Notes: generated from the letters alone by a model not told the origin. Shown: positions 20,088 through 28,636, counted from the stretch's first letter. The stretch: DNA of 64,000 nucleotides from Galactobacter caseinivorans (GCF_003640665.1 NZ_QQXL01000002.1:310001-374000); one strand, 5' to 3'. A program made the numbers and translations.

Positions 20088-21604
20088 TTCACGTCCTCAT
20101 CAACCCAGTCGTAGGACTTGGTGATGGCCTTGTGCCACAGACGCAGAAGGCGCTCGCGCTCCTCCGGAGCCATGGACGGCGACCAGCGCTTGTCCTCGGC
20201 CCAGTTGGTCTTGAGCTCACCCAGGCCGGACCAGAAGCCCACGGCCAGGCCCGCGGCGTACGCGGCACCCAACGCGGTGGTCTCGGTGACGGCCGGGCGA
20301 ACCACGTCCACGCCCAGAATGTCGGCCTGGAACTGCATCAGCGCCTCGTTGGCGGTCATGCCGCCGTCAACGCGCAGCTCTGCCAGGGGCACACCGGAGT
20401 CCTTGTTGACCGCGTCAATGACGTCCGCGGTCTGGAAGGCGGTGGACTCGATCGCGGCACGGGCAATGTGCCCGCGGTTCACGAAGCGGGTCAGGCCCAC
20501 GATCACGCCACGCGCGTCCGGACGCCAGTACGGGGCGTACAGACCCGAGAAGGCGGGGACGATGTAGGCGCCGCCGTTGTCCTCAACGGACGCGGCGAGC
20601 TCCTCCACCTCGGGGGCGGAGCTGATCATGCCGAGGTTGTCCCGCAGCCACTGGATCAGCGACCCGGCCACGGCGATGGAACCCTCCAACGCGTAATGCG
20701 TGGGCTCGTCACCGATCTTGTAGCCAACCGTGGTCAGCAGGCCGTTCTTGGACTCAACGACCTCCTCACCCGTGTTGAAGATCAGGAAGCAGCCGGTGCC
20801 ATAGGTGTTCTTGGCCTCGCCCGTATCAAACGCGGCCTGACCAAAGGTGGCCGACTGCTGATCGCCCAAGATGCCGGCAATCGGCACCTCGCGCAGCAGC
20901 TGCGAGCCGTGCACCTCACCAAAGACGCCGGAGGAGGACTTGATCTCCGGAAGCATGGACATGGGGATGCCGAAGACCTCGGCAATGTCCTCACGCCATT
21001 CCAGGGTGCGGATGTCCATGAGGAGGGTACGGGAGGCGTTGGTGACGTCCGTGGCGTGCACGCCGCCGTCCACTCCGCCGGTGAGGTTCCACAGGACCCA
21101 AGAGTCGGTGGTGCCAAAGAGCAGATCGCCCTTTTCGGCGCGCTCGCGGGCGCCCTCAACGTTGTCGAGGATCCACTTGACCTTGGTGCCAGAGAAGTAG
21201 GTCGCCAGGGGCAGGCCCACGGTGGACTTGAAGCGGTCGGTGCCGCCGTCCTTGGCCAGCTCATCCACAATGTTCTGCGTGCGGGTGTCCTGCCACACAA
21301 TCGCGTTGTAGACGGGCTCGCCCGTGTTCTTGTCCCACACCACAGCGGTCTCGCGCTGATTGGTGATGCCCACGGCCTGGATGTCGTGGCGAGTCAGCGA
21401 GGCCTTGGACAGCGCCTGGCCAATGGCCTCACGCGTGTTGTTCCAGATCTCTGCCGGGTTGTGCTCAACCCAGCCGGCCTGCGGGAAGATCTGCTCGTGC
21501 TCGAGCTGACCCACCGAGACAATCTGGCCCTCGTGATCAAACACGATGGCGCGGGAGGACGTGGTCCCCTGATCAATGGCAATGACGAACTTCTTCTCAG
21601 ACAT
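20084..21604 (-). CDS. glpK: Glycerol kinase
   Basis: 506-residue FGGY-family kinase that phosphorylates glycerol to glycerol-3-phosphate using ATP. The phosphate-binding segment [18 protein letters not shown] is at the N-terminus. Also present are [12 protein letters not shown]-type sequence ([10 protein letters not shown]), the FGGY signature region [11 protein letters not shown] and the C-terminal [20 protein letters not shown]. Length is standard. It is last in glpD-glpF-glpK; 27 bp separate it from glpF. No signs of frameshift. Confidence 0.97.
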   Translation of the reverse strand: MSEKKFVIAIDQGTTSSRAIVFDHEGQIVSVGQLEHEQIFPQAGWVEHNPAEIWNNTREAIGQALSKASLTRHDIQAVGITNQRETAVVWDKNTGEPVYNAIVWQDTRTQNIVDELAKDGGTDRFKSTVGLPLATYFSGTKVKWILDNVEGARERAEKGDLLFGTTDSWVLWNLTGGVDGGVHATDVTNASRTLLMDIRTLEWREDIAEVFGIPMSMLPEIKSSSGVFGEVHGSQLLREVPIAGILGDQQSATFGQAAFDTGEAKNTYGTGCFLIFNTGEEVVESKNGLLTTVGYKIGDEPTHYALEGSIAVAGSLIQWLRDNLGMISSAPEVEELAASVEDNGGAYIVPAFSGLYAPYWRPDARGVIVGLTRFVNRGHIARAAIESTAFQTADVIDAVNKDSGVPLAELRVDGGMTANEALMQFQADILGVDVVRPAVTETTALGAAYAAGLAVGFWSGLGELKTNWAEDKRWSPSMAPEERERLLRLWHKAITKSYDWVDEDVK

Positions 21605-21631
21605 GTGCTGCTCCTTCGGTGGAGGGATAGA

Positions 21632-22408
21632 TCAGGCGCCGGCTGCCTTGGCGAGGAACTCGATGGGCGTGCCGTAGATGCCGACGTAACCCAGGTAGAC
21701 GAGCCCGGCAAGGACACCGCCGATGATGGGGCCAGCGACGGGAACCCACGAGTAGGACCAGTCCGAGCGACCCTTGCCCTTGATGGGCAGGATCGCGTGG
21801 GCGATGCGGGGGCCGAGGTCGCGAGCAGGGTTGATCGCGTAGCCGGTGGGGCCACCGAGGGAGGCGCCGATGCCAACAACAACCAGGGCAACGAACAAGG
21901 GGCCAAGACCGGAGGCCGTGTAGCCCGAGACGAGGACGGCGATGACGAGCACGAAGGTCGCGATGACCTCGGTGACCAGGTTCCAGCCGTAGTTACGCAT
22001 GGCAGGGCCGGTGGAGAAGACGCCCAGCTTGGTGGCCGGATCCTCTTCAGCGTCGAAGTGCTCCTTGTAGGCGAGCCAGCACAGGACGGCACCAAGGATG
22101 GCACCAACCATCTGCGCGGCGATGTACACGGCGATGGAGGTCACGTCCACGGCGATGCCGGGGACAAACTCCTCCTTACCGGAGACGGCCAGGCCAATGG
22201 TGACGGCCGGGTTCAGGTGCGCGCCGGAGGCGAAGGAGAGGTAAACGCCGGTGAAGACCGCGAGGCCCCAACCGAAGTTGACCATCAGGGTGCCGCCGTT
22301 GAGACCCTTGGTCTTGGCAAGGGCAACGTTGGCGACAACGCCACAGCCCAAAAGGATGAGCATGGCCGTACCGGCCAACTCACTGAAAAAAACTGCTCCC
22401 AGAGACAT
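21632..22408 (-). CDS. glpF: Glycerol uptake facilitator (aquaglyceroporin)
   Basis: 258 residues from the ATG at 22408, which follows GAAGGAGT by about 5 nt; earlier in-frame codons encode non-homologous sequence. It is a six-helix MIP-family channel with the two NPA boxes, LNPAVTIGLA and INPARDLGPRIAH. The Asp after the second NPA-Arg (NPARD) is the usual glycerol-facilitator marker, as opposed to water-only channels. It brings glycerol into the cell for GlpK and lies between glpD and glpK. Confidence 0.95.
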   Translation of the reverse strand: MSLGAVFFSELAGTAMLILLGCGVVANVALAKTKGLNGGTLMVNFGWGLAVFTGVYLSFASGAHLNPAVTIGLAVSGKEEFVPGIAVDVTSIAVYIAAQMVGAILGAVLCWLAYKEHFDAEEDPATKLGVFSTGPAMRNYGWNLVTEVIATFVLVIAVLVSGYTASGLGPLFVALVVVGIGASLGGPTGYAINPARDLGPRIAHAILPIKGKGRSDWSYSWVPVAGPIIGGVLAGLVYLGYVGIYGTPIEFLAKAAGA

Positions 22409-22426
22409 CTTTGACTCCTTCTCAGT

Positions 22427-22483
22427 GGCGGAACAGTTTCCGCCGGGTGCGAGGCCGTCGCCCTCCATAGCGGAGGGCGACGG
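22427..22483 (-). other. Two hairpins between glpD and glpF
   Basis: A 7-bp stem GGCGGAA/TTCCGCC (22427-22444) and a perfect 12-bp stem CCGTCGCCCTCC (22455-22466 with 22472-22483; 5-nt loop) lie in the 100-bp glpD-glpF gap. They could attenuate transcription or stabilise mRNA ends, giving glpD and glpFK different levels. Confidence 0.6.
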
Positions 22484-22508
22484 TACTACGTGTGCGAGAG
22501 TGCTGAAC

Positions 22509-24260
22509 TTACAGCTTGGCCCCCAAGGAGGCCATGCGGTGACGCTCCACCAATACGGCGTGAGCGAAATCTGATTCTTCCTTGGTGCGCGTGGCATCCC
22601 AGCCCAAGGCTGCGGCGAGTCCCTCAGAAACTTCCGTGATGGTCTCATCCGTCACCAGGCCGCGGAAGGCGAGGTTGGTGCGGCGCACAAACACGTCCAC
22701 GGTGTGACCCACCTGCTCCTCCTGTGCAAACCACAACAGCTCGCGGGTGCTGAGCTCATCCGTGGTCTTGAGGATCTGATCCTCGCCGCCGGCGATGAAC
22801 TCCGCCACGTCGCTGGCGCGGGTGCCGTAACGCTCCAGCAGCACCATGGCGCGGCCAAGGGTCATGCCGGTGGCGCGCAGGGACTCCAGGTAACGCTGCT
22901 GAGCTGCGTCGCCCTCCGGGTAGTCCTTGCCTCCGCCGATGGGCAGGTCCTCCGTGGAGAGGCGGCGCGGGGAGCCAAGCACCTTGAGGGTGTCGTTGGC
23001 CAGGTGCTCGGAGAGCGCGCGGAAGGTGGTCCACTTGCCGCCGATCAGGCTGAAGTAGGTGGAGCCGCCCTCGGTGCGCTTCTCGATCTTGTAATCGCGA
23101 GAGACGCGGCCGGGGTTCTCTGCATCGTGCTTGGGCAGAGGGCGCACGCCGCAGAAGGTGTAGACGATCTGCTCGCGGGTCACGTTGATGGTGGGGAACA
23201 CGTGCTTGATGAGATCAAAGAAGTACTGGATCTCTTCGTCCGTGGCGACCGGCTCATCGCCGGGGCCGGCGTCCAGGTCGGTGGTGCCCACGAGCACGCG
23301 GCCCAGCATCGGGTAGATGAGCACAATGCGCCCGTCCTCGTGCTCAAAGAAGATCTCGCGGCCGCGCGTGGCCTCCAGCAGTTCCGGGTGATCCAGCACA
23401 ATGTGGCTGCCCTTGGTGCCGCCCATGTAGGCGGTGGAGGCGCCGAGCGCCTCGTTGGTGCCGTCCACCCAGTTGCCGGTGACGTTGATGACCACGTCTG
23501 CGGCGAAGGTGAACTCCTCGCCGGTCAGTTCATCTCGCAGCACGGAGCCTTCGCTGTTGTGCCCCACGGCGCGCACGTAGTTGGCGGAGCGGCCGTGGCC
23601 GGTGGCGTCGCCCTCGGTGACGAGGTCCATGATGAGGCGCTCGGGGTTGTGAACGCTGGCGTCGTAGTACGTGCCAAGGAAGTTGGTGTCCTGGCGCAGC
23701 TCCGGCATTTCCTTGGCCACGGCCTTGCGGCCCCAGGTGAAGGAGTGCTTGGGGGCGGAGGCGCCGGCGCGGGAGTACAGGTCATACATGGTCAGGCCCA
23801 TCTCGATCACGGCCGCGCCGCGCTCCCTGGGCTTGCCGGAGTAGTTGAACAGGAACTTCATGGGCGCGTTGAACAGGCCGGAGAAGACGCTGCGGATCGG
23901 GACGGAGGTGCGCAGCGGGCGCACGTAGTGCGGCGCCAGGCGCAGCAGGCGGTTGCGCTCCTGCACGGACTCCTTGACGAGGCGGAACTCGCCGTTCTCC
24001 AGGTAACGGATGCCACCGTGGATCATGTGACTGGACGCGCCGGACGCGCCGTTGGCGTAGTCAGCCGCCTCAATCAGGGCCACATCAATGCCCTGCAGGG
24101 TCAGGTCGCGGTACGTGGCCACGCCGTTGATGCCGCCACCCACAATCAGCACCTGCGCGCGGGGGCGTCGCTTCAGTGCAGCTACCACCTCGCGCTCGGA
24201 GCCCCCACGCGGTGCAGGGGCGTTGAGGGAACCGGCGGTGACCGAATCCTGAGGTGACAT
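22509..24260 (-). CDS. glpD: Aerobic glycerol-3-phosphate dehydrogenase
   Basis: 583-residue FAD enzyme that oxidises glycerol-3-phosphate to dihydroxyacetone phosphate at the membrane, passing electrons to quinone. The N-terminal dinucleotide-binding motif is QVLIVGGGINGVATYRDLTL. Then come the GlpD signature GASGASSHMIHGGIRYLENG and the C-terminal DAO_C domain. ATG is preceded by GGAGGA. It heads the glp operon and is divergent from the SorC-type regulator, whose product is the likely controller. Length is typical. Confidence 0.96.
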   Translation of the reverse strand: MSPQDSVTAGSLNAPAPRGGSEREVVAALKRRPRAQVLIVGGGINGVATYRDLTLQGIDVALIEAADYANGASGASSHMIHGGIRYLENGEFRLVKESVQERNRLLRLAPHYVRPLRTSVPIRSVFSGLFNAPMKFLFNYSGKPRERGAAVIEMGLTMYDLYSRAGASAPKHSFTWGRKAVAKEMPELRQDTNFLGTYYDASVHNPERLIMDLVTEGDATGHGRSANYVRAVGHNSEGSVLRDELTGEEFTFAADVVINVTGNWVDGTNEALGASTAYMGGTKGSHIVLDHPELLEATRGREIFFEHEDGRIVLIYPMLGRVLVGTTDLDAGPGDEPVATDEEIQYFFDLIKHVFPTINVTREQIVYTFCGVRPLPKHDAENPGRVSRDYKIEKRTEGGSTYFSLIGGKWTTFRALSEHLANDTLKVLGSPRRLSTEDLPIGGGKDYPEGDAAQQRYLESLRATGMTLGRAMVLLERYGTRASDVAEFIAGGEDQILKTTDELSTRELLWFAQEEQVGHTVDVFVRRTNLAFRGLVTDETITEVSEGLAAALGWDATRTKEESDFAHAVLVERHRMASLGAKL

Positions 24261-24412
24261 GTGGGTCCTCCGTAGAAGCTACTTTGCTTGTCGCGCCACA
24301 CGCGGTCTAAATAACCTGCGTGGCTACGTGACCGGGTTGCGGTCCTATCTGAGATCCTGGAACTGTTTGGACGAACGATCAAGAGCGATGCACATACGTG
24401 CAAGGAGGCCCA
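24261..24412. promoter_or_regulatory. Divergent glpD / SorC-regulator control region
   Basis: 152-bp intergenic region. On the plus strand TTGTCG and TAACCT (about 24291-24317) are 18 nt apart and could be the regulator promoter. I could not fix a confident glpD promoter. TTGGACGAACGATC and nearby sequence is AT-richer than its surroundings and a reasonable place for the operator. Confidence 0.4.
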
Positions 24413-25411
24413 GTGCTTCACGTGACCACCGGCACACATCACCAGAATAGGCGTGCGCAGATGCTGTTGGCTATCGCCAAGGGCTACTACGAGGATCACC
24501 GGACCATGGACTCCCTGGCCAAGGATTGGGACGTCTCACGCTCCACGGTCTCCCGCGCGCTTTCCGAGGCCCGCGAGCGCGGGATCGTGGAGATCCGCCT
24601 TCACGACCCCACGCACGGAGTCCGCGACTTGGCCGCCACCCTCAGTGCCCGCTATTCCGCGCATTTCACGGTGGTGCCCACCATCGTGGGAGACAGCGCT
24701 GAGCAAGAGTTGGACCGGGTCGCCAGCGTGGCGGCCCAGCTGATCGGCGCCACGCTTGGTCACGGCGATGTGCTGGGAGTGGCCTGGGGCACCACGGTGC
24801 GGGCCGTGTCTCAGCGACTGACACGTCACCCCCTGACCGGGGCCACGGTGGTCCAGCTCAACGGCGCAGGCAGCCCTACCTCGACCGGGCATGACTACGC
24901 GGCCGGAATCCTTCAGCGCTTTGGCAGCGCCTTTGACGCGGAGGTGCAGTCCTTCCCCGTCCCCGCCTTCTTTGATGACCCCGCGGCCCGCGATCTGCTC
25001 TGGCGTGAGCGCTCCATCCGCCGCATCCTTGACCTGCAGGAGCGCATGAGCATGATGGTGGCCGGCATCGGTTCCCTGACCGCCTCCGTCACCAGCCACC
25101 TGTATGACAGCGACTTCTTGGACGCCTCTGACTACGAGCTGATTGCGCAGGAGCGGGTGGTCGGTGACATCGCCACACGCTTCTTCCGCGCCGATGGCAC
25201 CCATGACGGCATCACCGTTAACGCGCGCTCCACTGGTCCCGACTTTGCCACCCTGCAGTCGGTGCCCCGCAGGCTGGGCGTGGTGCACGGTCGCGGCAAG
25301 GTCACTGGCTTGTTGGGCGCGCTGCGCGCGGGGCTGTTCACGGAGGTGGTGGTGGATGAGACCGCTGCCAGGGCGGTGGCGGAGGCCAAACCGGCAACGC
25401 CCACCCACTAG
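24413..25411 (+). CDS. SorC-family (sugar-binding) transcriptional regulator
   Basis: 332 residues from GTG 24413, which has AAGGAGG 4 nt upstream; a GTG 15 nt earlier would put that site inside the gene. The N-terminal HTH contains TMDSLAKDWDVSRSTVSRAL (about residues 30-55). The effector-binding domain follows, with GDVLGVAWGTTVRAVSQRL and VVQLNGAGSP, the phosphorylated-sugar pocket region of SorC/CggR proteins. It is divergent from glpD-glpF-glpK, so glycerol-3-phosphate or a related metabolite is the plausible effector; this is inference. A hydrolase gene follows 9 bp downstream. Confidence 0.88.
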   Translation: MLHVTTGTHHQNRRAQMLLAIAKGYYEDHRTMDSLAKDWDVSRSTVSRALSEARERGIVEIRLHDPTHGVRDLAATLSARYSAHFTVVPTIVGDSAEQELDRVASVAAQLIGATLGHGDVLGVAWGTTVRAVSQRLTRHPLTGATVVQLNGAGSPTSTGHDYAAGILQRFGSAFDAEVQSFPVPAFFDDPAARDLLWRERSIRRILDLQERMSMMVAGIGSLTASVTSHLYDSDFLDASDYELIAQERVVGDIATRFFRADGTHDGITVNARSTGPDFATLQSVPRRLGVVHGRGKVTGLLGALRAGLFTEVVVDETAARAVAEAKPATPTH

Positions 25412-25414
25412 GCT
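25409..25414 (+). promoter_or_regulatory. -10 box (TAGGCT) for the hydrolase at 25421
   Basis: TAGGCT overlaps the stop codon of the upstream regulator and ends 6 nt before the GTG start at 25421. No Shine-Dalgarno sequence intervenes, so a leaderless internal transcript is plausible. Confidence 0.4.
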
Positions 25415-25420
25415 CGGTTC

Positions 25421-26317
25421 GTGAGCATTCCCTTTGACACCGCACTCATCGATGACCGCGAGGCACTGACGTTGAGCGTGCGCGCAGGCGGCAGCACGGT
25501 GCGGACGTGGGCCTACCCGGCTCGCAACACCCCGCGCGGCGTGATTCTCATGATTCACGGCTTCCGCGGGGATCATCACGGCTTGCGCCGCCTGGTGAAT
25601 GCCCTTCCCGATTATCTGGTGATTGCCCCTGATTTGCCCGGCTTTGGCGCCACGGGCCCGTTCACCACCGCCGCGCATGACGCGCCCGGCTACGGCGCGG
25701 TGATCGACGCCCTGCGCACCGAGCTGGAGTTGCCCGCCAGCACCGTTTTGCTGGGGCATTCCTTTGGCTCCATCGTTACCTCCCACTACGCGGCGGCGCA
25801 CCCCGAGGCCTTTTCCCGGTTGATCCTGGTCAACCCCATCTGCGAGCCGGCACTGGAGAGCTCTCAGGCCCTGGCCACCCGCGCTGCGCAGGCGTACTAC
25901 GGCGGGGCGGCCGCTCTACCGCTGGCCGCCGGCGAGGCCCTGCTGCGCGCCCGCGTGGTGGTGGATGTGACCACGGCGGCGATGCTCACCTCCCGCGACC
26001 CGGTGACGCGCCGCTATGTGCGGGACCAGCACCGGGCGTATTTCGCCGGGTTCAGCGACCCGGACACGCTGCTGGAGTCCTACCGTTCTTCCATCACGCA
26101 CACGGTGCGCGACGTCGCTGGGCGCCTCACCATGCCTAGCCTCCTGATCGCTGGGGAGACGGATCCGCTGGGTTCGGTGGCGGGCCAGGAGCGCCTGGCC
26201 GCCCTGATGCCCGACGCCGCTTTGGTCATGATCCCGCGCGTGGGTCACCTGATTCACTACGAGACGCCGCAGACCGCGGCAGACGCCATCGAGGCGTTCC
26301 TGGCGCGCGTCCCCTAG
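25421..26317 (+). CDS. Alpha/beta-fold hydrolase
   Basis: 298-residue cytosolic hydrolase. Core features in order: ILMIHGFRGDHHGLRRLV (oxyanion region, HGF), GHSFGS (nucleophile Ser near 110), AGETDPLG (catalytic Asp) and RVGHLIHYETPQ (catalytic His). The cap domain is about 90 residues. Substrate is unknown. It starts with GTG 9 bp after the SorC-type regulator stop, with a TANNNT box embedded in that stop, so it may be read both from the upstream gene and on its own. No tie to glycerol metabolism is evident beyond position. Confidence 0.82.
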   Translation: MSIPFDTALIDDREALTLSVRAGGSTVRTWAYPARNTPRGVILMIHGFRGDHHGLRRLVNALPDYLVIAPDLPGFGATGPFTTAAHDAPGYGAVIDALRTELELPASTVLLGHSFGSIVTSHYAAAHPEAFSRLILVNPICEPALESSQALATRAAQAYYGGAAALPLAAGEALLRARVVVDVTTAAMLTSRDPVTRRYVRDQHRAYFAGFSDPDTLLESYRSSITHTVRDVAGRLTMPSLLIAGETDPLGSVAGQERLAALMPDAALVMIPRVGHLIHYETPQTAADAIEAFLARVP

Positions 26318-26409
26318 CGGGCCCTCTCTTGCCGGGAGTTCGGTCAGTTGCCGCGACTTTCGTAGGGCTTTGGCCGAACTCGAGGTCAAAAGTTCTGCTC
26401 GGGGAATCT

Positions 26410-27499
26410 GGCTCTTCACGAACTGGGGTGTCATCGCTTGAGCGTGCCGCTGGTCGGGTAGAGCGCCAGGTCTGCCTGAGGATGGAAGTTCTCTCGCTTC
26501 CCATCCGGAAGACCTCAGCGTGCCTCACCCACAATTTCACGACGCCCGATTTGACCACGTTCTGCCGGCTAGATGAGCTCGGACTTCACGCTGTCGGGGA
26601 GCATCTGTCGCCCCATCGCGCTGTCATCGATGCCGAGTCATCGAGTCGGACCGGTGGTGCCGGTGCGAGCACTGCGGTCGGACGTGGCGGCAGGACACGT
26701 CGCAGGTGGCCGTACCGCGCTCGAAGGTCTCCCGCGGTGGTCTCGGGTGGGCGCTGACGGGGATCGTTGTTGACCATCTCACCGTGTCGCGTGTCGCGTG
26801 TCGCTGTAGGCCTCGGGGTGTCTTGGCATACGGCGAATAACGCGGTCATCTCCGACGGCAAGCGTCGGCTGATCGATGACCCGGCTCGGTTCGATGGGGT
26901 GACGAGGATCGGTGTCGATGAGCAAGTCCGGCGGCATCCTCGGTTCGTGGACATGGCCCCGGGGCGCTCGAAAGTGGTGTTCAAAGAGTGGCTCGCCGGA
27001 GGGCCGAAAGCGTGGCAGAGGGGATCGAGGTGATCGTGATGGACGGGTCAACGAGTTCAAGACCGCAGCCGCGCAAGAAGTCCCCGGCGCGAGCCTGCTC
27101 ACCGACAAGCAGTCCGCTCGTCTGGAGGACGTGTTAGCCATCGAGGTACACATCGAGGTCGACGCGACCTGGGGCATCTATCAGCGCTTGGTCCCCGCGT
27201 ACCGGGGATCCGACAAGAAGCTCATGCAAGCCCTGATCGATGCGGTCAGCAGCGGTGTTCCCGCCGCGCTCGTCGAGATCCGACGCCACGGCCGGACGCT
27301 GAAGCAGCGTGCCGTTAACATCCTCGCGTTCTTCGGCCGGCCCGGCACCATCAACGGCCCCACCGAAGCCAACAACGCCAGGCTCGAACACCTCCGCGGC
27401 TCCGCCCTCGGCTTCCGCAACCTCACGAACTACATCGCCAGATCATTCCTCGAGATCGGTGGATTCAGACCGCTCCTACAACCTCGATTGCGATGAGCC
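26410..27499 (+). mobile_element. Degenerate ISL3-family insertion sequence
   Basis: The left end begins GGCTCTTCACGAACTGGGGTG (26410-26430). The right end, read on the complement from 27499, begins GGCTCATCGCAATCGAGGTTG. About 14 of 21 positions agree, and the transposase stop overlaps the right end, as in ISL3 elements. The flanking 8-mers (GGGAATCT before, AAAAAAGC after) do not match, so no target duplication remains. The transposase is broken (see the pseudogene). At about 1.09 kb it is shorter than an intact ISL3 (roughly 1.3-1.5 kb), consistent with internal deletions. Confidence 0.75.
26545..27496 (+). pseudogene. ISL3 transposase, frameshifted and internally deleted
   Basis: Matches to the ISL3 transposase appear in order in different frames. 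PDLTTFCRLDELGLHAVG starts near 26545. A one-base loss near 26631 is followed by a shortened zinc-finger region (CRVIESDRWCRCEHCGRTW). A frame change occurs in a repeated gcgtgtc run near 26790, then VGLGVSWHTANNAV and GVTRIGVDEQV (first catalytic Asp). About 25 residues are missing near 26947. MDG appears near 27040 after another shift, and a deletion of roughly 45 residues removes the second catalytic Asp region. The end, TEANNARLEHLRGSALGFRN, holds the catalytic Glu. It cannot make an active transposase. Confidence 0.85.
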
Positions 27500-27540
27500 A
27501 AAAAAGCGCCCCCCCTCATCACGAGGTGGGGCGCTTTTTT
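27500..27540. terminator. Strong bidirectional intrinsic terminator
   Basis: AAAAAAGCGCCCC (27500-27512) pairs with GGGGCGCTTTTTT (27528-27540), with an inner CCTC/GAGG extension and one mismatch. T6 follows the stem on both strands. It separates the IS remnant from the convergent small gene at 27606. Confidence 0.9.
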
Positions 27541-27605
27541 GCTCTCGGACATCCGATCAACTAGCCCGAAAGGTCCGTGTGCATTCGCCCAACGTGACGG
27601 ACCCG

Positions 27606-27944
27606 TCAGGAGGGAGGGCTGTCTTTGCCAGCGACACCCACCTGCCAAAAGTCCAACACCACCGAGTCATCTGCAAGCTCGCGCCTGAGCTCGCGCAGAA
27701 GAATCTGCGCATCACGGTAGTGCAGGGTGAGGAACTCCTCACTCGGCCAACCCCGCTCATGATCATAGTGATCGTCGAAGAAGCTTTGCCAAGACCTCAG
27801 GCGTTCGATCAGCTCCGGTGATACGGAAAGTTCTTCGGCCGTGGGTTTCTCGTGGTATCCGACCCACCACACCGGCAACATGCCTCCAACGGAGTACTCA
27901 GCCATCAATTTGATAGGCCACGGCCCAACATCATGAGCCGTCAT
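27606..27944 (-). CDS. Hypothetical protein, possible immunity protein
   Basis: 112-residue acidic cytosolic protein (no signal or membrane segment): GPWPIKLMAEYSVGGMLPVW near the start, then ELSVSPELIERLRSWQSFFD and WPSEEFLTLHYRDAQILLRE. Short proteins beginning with a similar D-V-G-P-W-P-I-K-L-M segment are frequent uncharacterised actinobacterial proteins. Its ATG overlaps the stop of the small upstream reading frame (ATGA), the usual coupling of a toxin tip and its immunity gene. I infer an immunity role from that arrangement and from its acidic character only. The base composition here is more A+T-rich than the core genes. Confidence 0.5.
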   Translation of the reverse strand: MTAHDVGPWPIKLMAEYSVGGMLPVWWVGYHEKPTAEELSVSPELIERLRSWQSFFDDHYDHERGWPSEEFLTLHYRDAQILLRELRRELADDSVVLDFWQVGVAGKDSPPS

Positions 27945-28206
27945 ATCCGGCAGTTCCCGCCGGGAAATGAAGTGATCACTTTCTTGTTGTTGGAGGATAT
28001 CACGACCGTCGGCCTCAAGGTTACCTTGTCACCGTTCCTGTGATTAATCATGTTGACCGGCGTCGTATAGCGTGTTTTCCCGAAGCCAGCGCCGTAAATC
28101 GCGGATGGCGAGCTCAAGGAGCTCTTGCTCACGTAGGCCATGAAGTCATCCCACGATGATCCGCCGCCAAATCGTTAGCGGCAACGAGTGGAGTGAATTG
28201 CCTCAT
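27941..28206 (-). pseudogene. Frameshifted C-terminal tip of a polymorphic toxin (putative)
   Basis: The 3' two-thirds encode RFGGGSSWDDFMAYVSKSS, then KTRYTTPVNMINHRNGDKVT and ISSNNKKVITSFPGGNCRI. An upstream ATG at 28206, preceded by GGAAAG, starts MRQFTPLVAAN in another frame. Removing one apparent base loss near 28173 joins VAAN to FGGGSSWDDF, giving about 77 residues. The compact basic domain ending in VITSFPGG is reminiscent of C-terminal RNase-like toxin domains of secreted polymorphic toxins, and its stop overlaps the start of the putative immunity gene. No secretion or repeat region precedes it, so at most the tip survives. Family assignment is inference. Confidence 0.4.
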
Positions 28207-28440
28207 TCTTTTCTTTCCTGCCTTTGCTATCAGTCGGTTACTGATTGAATCACAGACCAGCCTTTAGCCCCACCCCTTAGACGCGGTGGTGTACTAGCCC
28301 ACCCACCTAGGTGTGCAGGAAAGTGCACGTGAGGTCGCGAACCAGGCGCGACTATTTCCAGCGCAGAAAGGCTGATATCTACTGCCGCGATTCACGTCTC
28401 ACGCGCACATCGGGAGACGAGTGCCAGCCGCACAGAAACG
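28207..28440. other. Non-coding A+T-richer gap
   Basis: About 230 bp with no convincing gene. It contains a 6-bp inverted repeat ATCAGT-N5-ACTGAT (28229-28245) upstream of the toxin remnant and a CACCTAGGTG palindrome near 28306. It looks like eroded accessory DNA between the toxin and resolvase remnants. Confidence 0.5.
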
Positions 28441-28551
28441 ACCGATACTGAGCTTGACCTCGCGACGGGTGAGTTCATCAACGACGTCCTTTGCATCGCG
28501 CCGCGACCTGGCCAGTCGGTCGGACTTGGTCACCACGAGGTATCCCCGCCC
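28441..28551 (-). pseudogene. Fragment of a serine recombinase (resolvase/invertase)
   Basis: About 37 residues match the catalytic domain of serine resolvases: RGYLVVTKSDRLARSRRDAK followed by DVVDELTRREVKLSIG. The equivalent in intact enzymes is the LVVTKLDRLARS region that carries conserved catalytic-site arginines. The N-terminal part with the nucleophilic Ser and the DNA-binding C-terminus are absent, so this is a remnant. It sits 86 bp from the end of priA and marks the edge of the accessory stretch. Confidence 0.7.
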
Positions 28552-28636
28552 CGGCAGGTTGCTAGTGCTTGCCCAAGCCCAGCACGAAGCCCTATGGTAC
28601 TTCCTGCCGTTCTTGATGTTCATGGCGCCTCACGCA

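Noticed and set aside
20132-22414. A 760-codon open frame on the plus strand opposite glpK and glpF
   Set aside because: It is antisense to two well-recognised genes, and its protein is a Gly/His/Val-rich, low-information sequence typical of the opposite strand of high-GC coding DNA.
22704-24257. A 517-codon plus-strand frame opposite glpD
   Set aside because: Shadow frame: repeats of Gly, Ala, His and Val, no domain, no ribosome-binding site, and glpD is clear on the other strand.
26336-26381. GAGTTCGG ... CCGAACTC inverted repeat after the hydrolase, as a possible IS end or terminator
   Set aside because: Arms of 8 bp are 30 nt apart with a weakly structured loop; it does not match the ISL3 ends, and a terminator function is unconvincing.
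26780-26806. Tandem gcgtgtc repeat as a phase-variation tract
   Set aside because: It lies inside a broken transposase and is better explained as slippage during decay.
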